From an uncultured Clostridia bacterium (GTDB lineage: Bacteria; Bacillota; Clostridia; Oscillospirales; Oscillospiraceae), in NCBI GenBank assembly GCA_947177115.1, contig CAMWTG010000090.1, positions 1 to 9,378 on the forward strand: DNA of 9,378 bases, written 5' to 3'. A program made the translations under genes and the position numbers. Shown here one piece after another: positions 1 through 6,732 of this stretch. How positions within the stretch are numbered: position 1 is the stretch's first letter; every line of letters begins with the position of its first letter. The notes beneath the pieces were generated by a model. The model saw nothing but the letters and a program-made list of their open reading frames with translations, did no database searches and was not told where the DNA came from.

Positions 1-839
1 CGCTCCTTTACGATGCGCAGGGCCTCGAAATGGTCCCCGGTATACCAATGGACCGCAAAGCCGCCCACGGCCTCCGCCGCTCCGGCGGCGGACAGCGTTT
101 CCTGTGCCCGCTGGACCAGGATATCCTTGTTATGGTCCCAGGCCAGAATCTTCACATCGCCGCATCCGGCCTCCCTTAAAGCAGGGAACAGATATTCCGC
201 CGCAAACGCGCCCTCCTCCTCGCCGGACCAGATGCAGGAATCCCAGGTCTGCACAGCGGCAGGCTCGTTCTGGACGGACATCCGCCGCACGTCACACCCC
301 ACAGACCGGTAATAAGCGGCGTATTTTGCCATACATTCCGCCCAGCGGGCGCGGTACTCCGGCTTCAGACTGCCGCCGTGGTTCATTTCGCCGTTGGTCT
401 TCATAAATCCCGGCGGGCTCCAGGGACTCAGCAGCAGCGCGATAGGCCGCCCGGCCGTGGTCTGCGCCGCCTGGATCATGGGGATCAGGTACCTGTCGTC
501 ATGCTCCGTATGGAATCCATGGTCCTCCGGGCCGGTCTGGCAGGCGTAGTTGCCCAGGGAAAAGTCACAGCTGCCGATGTGGACCCGTCCCTGGGTATAT
601 TGCAGGCCCTCCGGCCCAAAACAGCAGTCCAAAAACGCCTGCCGCCGCTCCTGGGGCAGCTGCTGCCAGGCATGGGCGGCGGCTTCGGTAAACGCGCCGC
701 CGAAGCCCTCGAAGGTCTGATACCGGACAGAGGGATAGATGGTCGCCTGGTGGACGCAGTCCACGGCGCCGGCAGCAATTTCTTCCTGACGCCAGAGCAG
801 CCCCTCTTTCAGGTTCGTGGTGGTTAAGATCGCTTTCAT
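1..839 (-). CDS. GH30 family beta-glycosidase, cytoplasmic (C-terminus cut by window edge)
   Basis: This is the first 279 residues of a GH30 (glucosylceramidase-like) retaining glycoside hydrolase, which runs off the window before the catalytic nucleophile. Visible family motifs are FEGFGGAFTEAA (residues 43-54, first strand of the barrel), SCDFSLGNY (90-98), SPWSPPGFMKTNG (138-150), SVQNEP (188-193) with Glu192 as the expected acid/base, and HWYTGDHFEAL (264-274). The family acts on beta-glucosides, beta-1,6-glucans or beta-xylosides depending on subfamily; I cannot assign the subfamily. The ATG at 839 is preceded by GAGGA (846-850), six bases away, which overlaps the TGA of the upstream phosphorylase gene. 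There is no signal peptide (N-terminus MKAILTTTNLKEGLLW), so it probably acts inside the cell on imported oligosaccharides. Complete family members are usually around 430-500 residues, so roughly a third or more is missing. In this operon it may remove beta-1,6-linked glucose that would block the phosphorylases (inference). Confidence 0.88.
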   Translation of the reverse strand, partial: MKAILTTTNLKEGLLWRQEEIAAGAVDCVHQATIYPSVRYQTFEGFGGAFTEAAAHAWQQLPQERRQAFLDCCFGPEGLQYTQGRVHIGSCDFSLGNYACQTGPEDHGFHTEHDDRYLIPMIQAAQTTAGRPIALLLSPWSPPGFMKTNGEMNHGGSLKPEYRARWAECMAKYAAYYRSVGCDVRRMSVQNEPAAVQTWDSCIWSGEEEGAFAAEYLFPALREAGCGDVKILAWDHNKDILVQRAQETLSAAGAAEAVGGFAVHWYTGDHFEALRIVKE

Positions 840-845
840 AGCTTT

Positions 846-850
846 TCCTC
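846..850 (-). promoter_or_regulatory. Ribosome binding site of the GH30 gene
   Basis: GAGGA overlaps the TGA stop of the upstream phosphorylase gene and lies 6 bases before the GH30 ATG, which supports co-transcription and coupled translation. Confidence 0.75.
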
Positions 851-3800
851 ACTTCATCGTGATGTTGATCTCACTGATCTGTCCTGCCCGCACCGCGCGG
901 GCATCCCTGTCGCCAAGGGCAGGCCCTTCCGCGATCCGCTTCCCGCCGTCCCGGTCCGTCAGCTCCCAGCGGACGGGGACCGTCCTTCCGGGGACCAGCT
1001 CCGCAAGCCCGGCGGCGTGGTAAGCAACCTTGACGCCGCCTAGAAACGCAGCTTCTATCACGCCGTCCTCAGGCATGAGGTAAGCCGGGACAAAAGGCGC
1101 AAAGGCCAGCTGCAAACCATTTCCGTCCCACCGGAAAGGCTTCGCCCCAAAAAACATGATCTGCCACATCTGCAAAAATTCCGCCGTAGAGCCGGAGAGA
1201 CGGGCCACGAACCCTCTCCCCCAGACGGACGGGTCAGGATTAGCGGAGGAGGCCAGGAAAGACACGTTCTCCAGCGGACTGCGCCCATACCGCTCCGGGT
1301 CCAGAAAGGGAATGGCGGCGGCCCGGAACGCCTCGCTGAACTGCGCATAGAGCCCGCTTTTCAGCAGCTCCAGCAGGTATTTGTATTCCATATGGAGCCA
1401 GATGGACTCGTTTTCCAGCCAGCCGGGGGTAAAGGCCAGGGCGCGCCCCGCCTCGTAGCTGACGGAGGACAGGCTCTCGTTGACCTTGTACATGTTCAGC
1501 TCCCGGTCATAAAGCCCGCTTTCCCGCACCTTAACGGCCAGCGCCGCCTTTTCCTCCTGAGGAAGGTCCAGTTTCATCCAGCGCACCGGCCCCTCCAGAA
1601 ACAGGGGCAGCGGATGAGGTTCCAGGGCCAGCGGCATGGGGCCGTCAGGGGTGACGGCTATATCTGTAGCCTCATAGGTAAAATAGGTGGGACAGACGCC
1701 GCCGCCCAGCTCCACCGCCTTTTGAATACCGGAGAGGACCGCCCGCTCCATCCGTTCCAGCATCGCCGCCGTGGTCCGGCAGTTCAGCGTCTGCCGCTCT
1801 CCACTGAAACCAAAGGCGGTCTGCGCGCGGTAGCTCTCTTTGACGCGGTTCATTCGGTCCCACTGGACGTATGGCTCATTCCCGGCTTGCAGGATGTCGT
1901 TTACCTCCTTCAGCAGGCCCGCGATCTCTTCGTAAACAGATATCTCCTGCCCATACCCGGCCAGAGCCTTACGGGTGAAAGCCAGCAGCCGGGCCAGCTC
2001 GCAGCTCTCCGCCATGGAGGACCCCAGCAGGCCGGGCAGACCGTTGAGCGCGTCATACCACCCGGGCTTACCGCCTTCCATCTCAACGCCCATACCCGCA
2101 GCGTCCAGAGTGGCTGTTTTGACCGCGCAGAGCAGCAGCAGCTTTTCGATCAGCGTACTGCGGGCCTCTTCTTCTCCGGCGTACATCCACTTGCGGGTGG
2201 TATCCGCCTTTGCTTCTTCATCCAGGGCATGGTATTGGCGCAGGCCGTTGTCTGTCATGCAATAGCGTTTTGCCCGTGGATTGACCAGGACGCGGGATTC
2301 ATACCAGCGGCAGCGGCGGTCCTCAAACAACAGCTTTTCCGCCTGTTCCGGGTAAACGGACAGATAACTCTCGATCAAATCCAGATTATAAGTCCAGTGG
2401 TCGCACCAATAGCCCTCGGAAAACGTGGCATTGGGTTCGCTGCCGGAGCTGCAGACGGCATCCGCTGCCAGCGCCCCGGCATTCGCACCCATTCCCCAGT
2501 CCTCCAGCGCCATAGCCAGCATACCGGGTGTAAACGGCTTTGTCAACAGCGCCCTCGCCTGGGCGCGGCAATCCTCCGGCAGCTTCTCCAGAAATTTGTT
2601 CAGAGCCTCATCAGGAAGCGTATAGGTGCTGGCGGTGACCACCAGCGGATTATAGCCGTCCGATTGGATCAGGTCAAAAAACGTATGGATATCCTCCGCG
2701 CCAATATCGGGGGCAAACAGAACGCTGCACCGGCGGTTCTGATTAACATCCCGGAAATTCCCGTTTCCCTGGGCGTAATACTCGCCGCCCAGAGAAAAGT
2801 AGTTGTACTCCCGCTCCGGGTCGCCGTGTTTCCGGGAGTAGAGGTAGAAAGGCGCTTTTTTCCCCTCGCTCTCAAAAAAGACGGGCGCGCCGCCGCGCAG
2901 GAGATTATCCAGATAGCTCTGGCGGCAGTAAGCGTCAAAAACAGGATCGCCGGTTTTTGTGGCAATCGGGCCGCAGAGGCCGTCCACCAGCGCTTTAGCC
3001 TCCTGGCGTTTTGCCTCGAACCAGTCCCTGCCATTCACCCGTTCCGCCAGCGCCGCAACACGCCCCTTGTCCTCCGCCTGCCCATAGAGGGAGAACACCT
3101 CGACCTCTTCCCCCGGCTCCAGGACCGCCCTCATAGGCAGGAAGCAGCAGGGGAACCGGTTTTCCGTTACCTGCGGCAGCTTCATCAGCCTTTCCAGGGA
3201 AATACCCAGGAATCCCTCCGGCCTCGCCAGGGAAGTATCCATGCCAAAAACCAGTTCCGGCTGAACCAGCGGGCGCAGAAGCGTCCCGGCCCCGTCCAGG
3301 CCCAGACAGAAGTTGCAGCCCTTCACCTCCGTCACCTGGGCGGTATCCGCCATGGAGGCCCGCACACGGAAACAGGCGCGGCCTTGGTCCGTATCCTCCA
3401 CCTGCATCCACGCTTTCGCCAGGTTCGCCATGTTTTTCAGCGCGTCCTGCTCCACGCCGTAAGGAACCAGAGCCGGCATCCCGTCCAGCAGCTCCAGCGA
3501 GACGGGCGTTTCTCCGGCATTGCGCACAGCCAGCACCCGGGCCAGCGCCGCCGTCCGCTCGCCGGGCACGCCGAAATAGAGGGCGGAAGCCTCCAGACCG
3601 CCCTCCCGGCAGGCAATCTCCACCTCGCTCATGCCGATGTGCATATCGCAGCTGCCGGTGAACAATTCCCGGTATACCCCATTGATCTTGCAGAAGGTCC
3701 GGAAGCCTGTGCGGCTCACATTCTGGTACGCGGTATGCGCGGGAGAAAACTCCATAATAGCGTGGTCTTTGTCCCTAGCGCCAAAGCTGCACACCGCCTG

Positions 3801-3926
3801 CCCCCGGTTGTTGTAGTAACACCAGAGCGGCACCCCCAAGGGCCCGGCAATACCGGGGAGAAAGCTGGAAAAGGGCGGCTTTGACTGGTAATCCCGGATC
3901 ACATAACGTCCCTGCTGGTCAAACAT
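849..3926 (-). CDS. GH161-like beta-glucan phosphorylase (GH94/GH149/GH161 superfamily)
   Basis: A 1025-residue enzyme that probably cleaves beta-1,3-glucan chains with inorganic phosphate to release alpha-glucose 1-phosphate. An N-terminal beta-sandwich (about 1-290, with LPGIAGPLGVPLWCYY and CSFGARDKDHAIMEF) is followed by an alpha-barrel with GNGNFRDVNQNRR (387-399, matching the sugar-binding RDxxQD of GH94), EGYWCDHWTYNLDL (504-517) and KPGWYDALNGLPG (620-632). Asp625 is my candidate general acid, aligned by eye with the DWND Asp of GH94. IWLHMEYKYLLELL (842-855) supplies a candidate phosphate-binding His845, and ARLSGSTAEF (908-917) the Ser911-Gly912 pair. The size and the DHWTYNLDL and GLPG signatures fit GH161 better than ordinary GH94; a 1,2-beta-oligoglucan phosphorylase or GH149 member remains possible. 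I chose the ATG at 3926, not one nine codons upstream at 3953, because AAGGAGG (3935-3941) sits 8 bases before it. It overlaps the GH94 gene by 8 bases. There is no signal peptide, so it should be cytoplasmic. Confidence 0.75.
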   Translation of the reverse strand: MFDQQGRYVIRDYQSKPPFSSFLPGIAGPLGVPLWCYYNNRGQAVCSFGARDKDHAIMEFSPAHTAYQNVSRTGFRTFCKINGVYRELFTGSCDMHIGMSEVEIACREGGLEASALYFGVPGERTAALARVLAVRNAGETPVSLELLDGMPALVPYGVEQDALKNMANLAKAWMQVEDTDQGRACFRVRASMADTAQVTEVKGCNFCLGLDGAGTLLRPLVQPELVFGMDTSLARPEGFLGISLERLMKLPQVTENRFPCCFLPMRAVLEPGEEVEVFSLYGQAEDKGRVAALAERVNGRDWFEAKRQEAKALVDGLCGPIATKTGDPVFDAYCRQSYLDNLLRGGAPVFFESEGKKAPFYLYSRKHGDPEREYNYFSLGGEYYAQGNGNFRDVNQNRRCSVLFAPDIGAEDIHTFFDLIQSDGYNPLVVTASTYTLPDEALNKFLEKLPEDCRAQARALLTKPFTPGMLAMALEDWGMGANAGALAADAVCSSGSEPNATFSEGYWCDHWTYNLDLIESYLSVYPEQAEKLLFEDRRCRWYESRVLVNPRAKRYCMTDNGLRQYHALDEEAKADTTRKWMYAGEEEARSTLIEKLLLLCAVKTATLDAAGMGVEMEGGKPGWYDALNGLPGLLGSSMAESCELARLLAFTRKALAGYGQEISVYEEIAGLLKEVNDILQAGNEPYVQWDRMNRVKESYRAQTAFGFSGERQTLNCRTTAAMLERMERAVLSGIQKAVELGGGVCPTYFTYEATDIAVTPDGPMPLALEPHPLPLFLEGPVRWMKLDLPQEEKAALAVKVRESGLYDRELNMYKVNESLSSVSYEAGRALAFTPGWLENESIWLHMEYKYLLELLKSGLYAQFSEAFRAAAIPFLDPERYGRSPLENVSFLASSANPDPSVWGRGFVARLSGSTAEFLQMWQIMFFGAKPFRWDGNGLQLAFAPFVPAYLMPEDGVIEAAFLGGVKVAYHAAGLAELVPGRTVPVRWELTDRDGGKRIAEGPALGDRDARAVRAGQISEINITMK

Positions 3927-6582
3927 TCTTTTTTCCTCCTTCATCCGGCACAAGCGCCGCCGTCAGCTCCAATACGCCGTCTGTTTCCGGCAGTTCTCCG
4001 AGCCGCAGCACGGCGCGGCCTGTTTCCGGCGTCCACCGCCGGTCACCGGCGGTGACTTCGCCTATCCGGTACGCGCCCCAATCCAGCTTCTCCGGATTCT
4101 CATAGCGCACGCGCAGCCTCCTGCCCGCAGCAGTACAGCATATTTCCGCAATCCCATTGGCATCGAACTGCTCCGCCGTCAGCTTGGGCTCCAGCACCAG
4201 CTCCCCGCCGCAGCCCCGCACGCCAAAGGCCTGCGTCTGCAAAGCCAGCAGCAGCCAGCTGGCCGCGCCGGTAAGATAGGGGTACATACCCCGCCCCCGT
4301 ATGTCAAAATATTCCGGAATACCGGGCAGTATCTCGCTGCGTGCAAAATCGCTGCTCTGGCGGAACAGGTGCTCCAGTACCCGCCAGCCCTCCGCCGCGA
4401 AGCCCCGGACATAGAGGGCGTAGGCGTACATGACCGCCATGTGGCTGAATACCGCGCCGTTTTCCTTACTGCCGTAGGCGAAGCCGAACATGCGGCCCAT
4501 GTCCAGCTTGACCTCGCCGAAATCCGTATTCAGGCAGTATCCGCCTCTGGCGGGGTGGCACAGATACCAGTCGGCGGCCCGGACGATCTCCCGTACCTGC
4601 TCCGCAGAGGCCGTCCCGGAGAGGATGCAGAATACCTGACCGGTGAGCATCATGCGCACCGTCTCCCCCCGCAGGCCCTCCGCCTGACGTCCGGAGTTGT
4701 CGTAATAGCTGTTGAACCAGTGGAGGTCCGCGCCATCGCCTACCCACTCGCTCCGCCGGATATGACCGCGCAGCCATCCGGCCATTACCCGCAGTTTTTC
4801 CGCCAGCTCCCGAATGGAGACATACGCCATTCCGGCAGTCCGGTCGATAGCTTCACAGTACCGTGACAGAGCGGACTGCATTTCATCCGCTTTTCCATAC
4901 GCCGCCTCCGGAAAACCCAGCAGTTCCGCCAAAGGAGCGCTGACCGCCGCCACATCCGTCCCCTGCGCCGCCAGACGTTCCGCCAGCGCGGCTAATAAAT
5001 CAAAGCCGTAGGCATAAGCGGCGGTGAAAGCCACGCTCTCCCCCCGCTCCGACGCCATGTCCAGCCCATCGTTCCAATCCGCGCCCCGCAGGCGCATATG
5101 GCCATGCTCCCCCACATCGAAGAAAGCGGCGGTCATCTGGAGCAGCAGATGTTCCAGTACCGTGCCGGCCCGTTCCGGCCCGGGCTGCTCCCGCCGCACG
5201 CCCTCACCCCGATGGGGCAGGGTGTCCCGGAAATAGGACTGCCGCTCCAGCAGGAAACCGCTGTCCCCGGTCTCATCCAGATACAGCGCCGTAGTAAGAA
5301 GGGGCCAGAAGCCGTGGTCCATCCACACCCGGGGGATATTGTTCCGGTCCGCTTTAAATTCGCCGGGCCGGGAGCCGATAATGGTGGCGTTGGTACCGTC
5401 GGTCCGCACGCCGGCAAAATAGCTGAGCAGATCCGCCCTTACCGCCCGTGGGTCCGTCAGGAGCAGAGCCAGGCTGTCCTGCCACAGATCCCGCCACCCC
5501 CGGCCTCCCCGGCCATAGTCGTGGTGGGGCAGAAAGCTGCACCCGAAGATCCTGCGCAGAGTCGGCTGTACCGCCACCCAGCGCATCCAGGCGTCAAAGC
5601 GGGGATCGCCGGTATGCACGGCCTGCGCCGCCTTGGCCCGCCACCAGCGCTTTGCAGTCTCCAGAGCCGCCTCCACAGCGTCCGGCGTCAGGTAGGGGGC
5701 GGGGCTGTCGTCCACGGCAAGGACGATCTGATACCGCCGCCGCTCTCCGGGCAGAAGGGTCACGGCCGGGAAAAACAGCGCCGCAATCACCTCGTCCCCC
5801 CCGGCGCTTTCTCCGGCATGGAGCAGCTTTTCAGAACAGGGCCGCACCACCGCCTCCGGCCAGTCATAGCTTCCCCGGCCCACGAAATCCCGGACAAGGG
5901 GGATAAATCCCACCGGCGGCGCTCCGGTCTCATCGCCGCCCCATACCCGGTAGGTCACCCGTCCCGGCTGGTGGCCCCGCTCGTCAAAGGTCAGGGTGGG
6001 GGTCACATCCAGACCATGGCGGCGCAGCTCCACCCGGTGGAGCAGGCTGGTGACATGGCGGTGGTCCCGGATGTTATCGGCGGAGCGGGCATAGAGGGGG
6101 ATCGCCGCCGTAGGGACCACTTCCAAAGGCGCAGCGCCGCCGTTGGTCAGGGTCACCTGCATGATCTCCACCTTTTCCTCCCCCGCCGGGACAAAGCTGA
6201 GGATATCAGCCCGCAAGCCGGACGCCCGGTGCTCCCGGCGGACGTTCTGCCACAGCAGGCCGCCGGTAAGCACCGCCTCCTCCGCCTGCTCTGTAAAGCG
6301 CCGCGCCTGCTGGGGCGCGCTCTGTCCGGCGGCGGACCAGGGTTCGCCGCCATTGACCTGCACCCAGAAATTCCGGCTGGCCCGGCTCTCATGGAGCGTC
6401 TCCGCACTGGCCGGAGCCAGGAGAAACGTATTTTGTCCGGTCTTGCAGTCGCCGGAGAGCAGGGGCGTCACGCTGGACATCATTCCTCCCTCATTGACCA
6501 GCGGAAAATAGATCCCGGCGTGATCCTGCGCGCCGCGCAGGATAAAATCGCCCTGTTCATTCAGAAATTCCAATTGCTGCAA
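3919..6582 (-). CDS. GH94 phosphorylase, laminaribiose/beta-1,3-oligoglucan type
   Basis: An 887-residue inverting phosphorylase that should split a short beta-glucoside with phosphate into alpha-glucose 1-phosphate and a shortened acceptor. The N-terminal beta-sandwich (about 1-300) carries NEGGMMSSVTPLLSGD and RSADNIRDHRHVTSLLHR (166-183), which I recall from laminaribiose phosphorylases. The alpha-barrel has GRGWRDLWQD (360-369; Arg364 and Asp369 are expected to hold the donor glucose), RGADWNDGLDM (499-509; Asp502 is the catalytic acid), SKENGAVFSHM (705-715; His714) and YPYLTGAASW (767-776; Thr771-Gly772), the last two matching phosphate ligands of cellobiose phosphorylase. Length is normal for the group. 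The start appears to be TTG at 6582: an in-frame TAG lies upstream with no ATG after it, and the first downstream in-frame ATG is Met34, inside the conserved sandwich. A modest AAAGG (6593-6597) precedes the TTG. It is the first gene of the three-enzyme operon and has no signal peptide. Exact linkage (beta-1,3 versus another) cannot be settled from sequence alone. Confidence 0.85.
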   Translation of the reverse strand: MQQLEFLNEQGDFILRGAQDHAGIYFPLVNEGGMMSSVTPLLSGDCKTGQNTFLLAPASAETLHESRASRNFWVQVNGGEPWSAAGQSAPQQARRFTEQAEEAVLTGGLLWQNVRREHRASGLRADILSFVPAGEEKVEIMQVTLTNGGAAPLEVVPTAAIPLYARSADNIRDHRHVTSLLHRVELRRHGLDVTPTLTFDERGHQPGRVTYRVWGGDETGAPPVGFIPLVRDFVGRGSYDWPEAVVRPCSEKLLHAGESAGGDEVIAALFFPAVTLLPGERRRYQIVLAVDDSPAPYLTPDAVEAALETAKRWWRAKAAQAVHTGDPRFDAWMRWVAVQPTLRRIFGCSFLPHHDYGRGGRGWRDLWQDSLALLLTDPRAVRADLLSYFAGVRTDGTNATIIGSRPGEFKADRNNIPRVWMDHGFWPLLTTALYLDETGDSGFLLERQSYFRDTLPHRGEGVRREQPGPERAGTVLEHLLLQMTAAFFDVGEHGHMRLRGADWNDGLDMASERGESVAFTAAYAYGFDLLAALAERLAAQGTDVAAVSAPLAELLGFPEAAYGKADEMQSALSRYCEAIDRTAGMAYVSIRELAEKLRVMAGWLRGHIRRSEWVGDGADLHWFNSYYDNSGRQAEGLRGETVRMMLTGQVFCILSGTASAEQVREIVRAADWYLCHPARGGYCLNTDFGEVKLDMGRMFGFAYGSKENGAVFSHMAVMYAYALYVRGFAAEGWRVLEHLFRQSSDFARSEILPGIPEYFDIRGRGMYPYLTGAASWLLLALQTQAFGVRGCGGELVLEPKLTAEQFDANGIAEICCTAAGRRLRVRYENPEKLDWGAYRIGEVTAGDRRWTPETGRAVLRLGELPETDGVLELTAALVPDEGGKKNV
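3935..3941 (-). promoter_or_regulatory. Ribosome binding site that fixes the start of the GH161-like gene
   Basis: AAGGAGG, 8 bases before the ATG at 3926, is encoded inside the last codons of the GH94 gene. It rules in favour of the 3926 start over the in-frame ATGs at 3944 and 3953, which have no comparable site. Confidence 0.85.
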
Positions 6583-6586
6583 ATTA

Positions 6587-6597
6587 CCGCCGCCTTT
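6587..6597 (-). promoter_or_regulatory. Weak ribosome binding site for the TTG-started GH94 gene
   Basis: AAAGGCGGCGG upstream of the TTG at 6582 is the only purine-rich, GG-containing stretch near the start. AAAGG ends 10 bases from the TTG. It is poorer than the AGGAGG-like sites of the other genes here. Confidence 0.5.
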
Positions 6598-6614
6598 CCC
6601 TGTTTGATACCCCT

Positions 6615-6642
6615 ATTGTACTGAAATCCGGTGGAGAAAAAA
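6615..6642 (-). promoter_or_regulatory. Candidate promoter of the three-enzyme operon
   Basis: TACAAT (6620-6615) is a good sigma-A -10 match. Sixteen bases upstream is TTTTTT (6642-6637), a poor -35, as expected for a promoter that needs an activator. The implied leader to the TTG at 6582 is only about 25 bases, leaving no room for a riboswitch. Confidence 0.5.
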
Positions 6643-6654
6643 GCGGCCCTGATT

Positions 6655-6685
6655 TTACTGCGGTGTCATTTTTTCATCACAGCGG
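6655..6685 (-). promoter_or_regulatory. Candidate AraC-type activator site: imperfect direct repeat
   Basis: CCGCTGTGA (6685-6677) and CCGCAGTAA (6663-6655) are repeated in the same orientation exactly 22 bases apart, about two helical turns. The second copy ends 12 bases upstream of the weak -35 region. AraC-family activators bind direct-repeat half-sites spaced about 21 bases and next to -35, so this is a plausible site for the regulator encoded just upstream. Seven of nine bases match; in a sequence this short the match could be chance. Confidence 0.3.
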
Positions 6686-6725
6686 AACAACAGGGACGGG
6701 CGCGCTAACAACAGCCGCCCGTCCC
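6686..6725 (-). terminator. Hairpin terminator after the response regulator gene
   Basis: A perfect 10-bp GC-rich inverted repeat (GGGACGGGCG at 6716-6725 and CGCCCGTCCC at 6693-6702 on the minus strand, 13-base loop) begins 7 bases after the regulator's TAA. It is followed by TGTTGTT, an imperfect U-tract. The stem is very strong but the U-tract is weak, so termination may be partial, with some kinase-regulator transcripts reading into the phosphorylase operon. Confidence 0.7.
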
Positions 6726-6732
6726 CGTTTCA

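Noticed and set aside
378..827. A 149-codon plus-strand frame and two shorter minus-strand frames within the GH30 region
   Set aside because: The minus-strand frame beginning at 839 encodes unmistakable GH30 motifs throughout, so the others are shadows.
1392..3884. An 830-codon open frame on the plus strand, opposite the GH161-like gene
   Set aside because: It is antisense to a gene with clear catalytic motifs, is rich in Gln, His, Arg and Pro with no recognisable domain, and such frames arise easily when a GC-rich gene avoids the codons that read as stops on the other strand.
3927..3953. A start for the GH161-like gene at 3953 giving 1034 residues
   Set aside because: The nine extra codons precede a strong ribosome site placed correctly for the ATG at 3926, and they would lengthen the overlap with GH94 to 35 bases.
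5098..6624. A 508-codon open frame on the plus strand, opposite the GH94 gene
   Set aside because: It has the same composition artefact: no domain, an amino acid content typical of antisense translation, and full overlap with a well-supported gene.
6583..6732. A riboswitch or small RNA in the intergenic region
   Set aside because: The only stable structure seen is the terminator hairpin, and the leader after the candidate promoter is about 25 bases, too short for a riboswitch.
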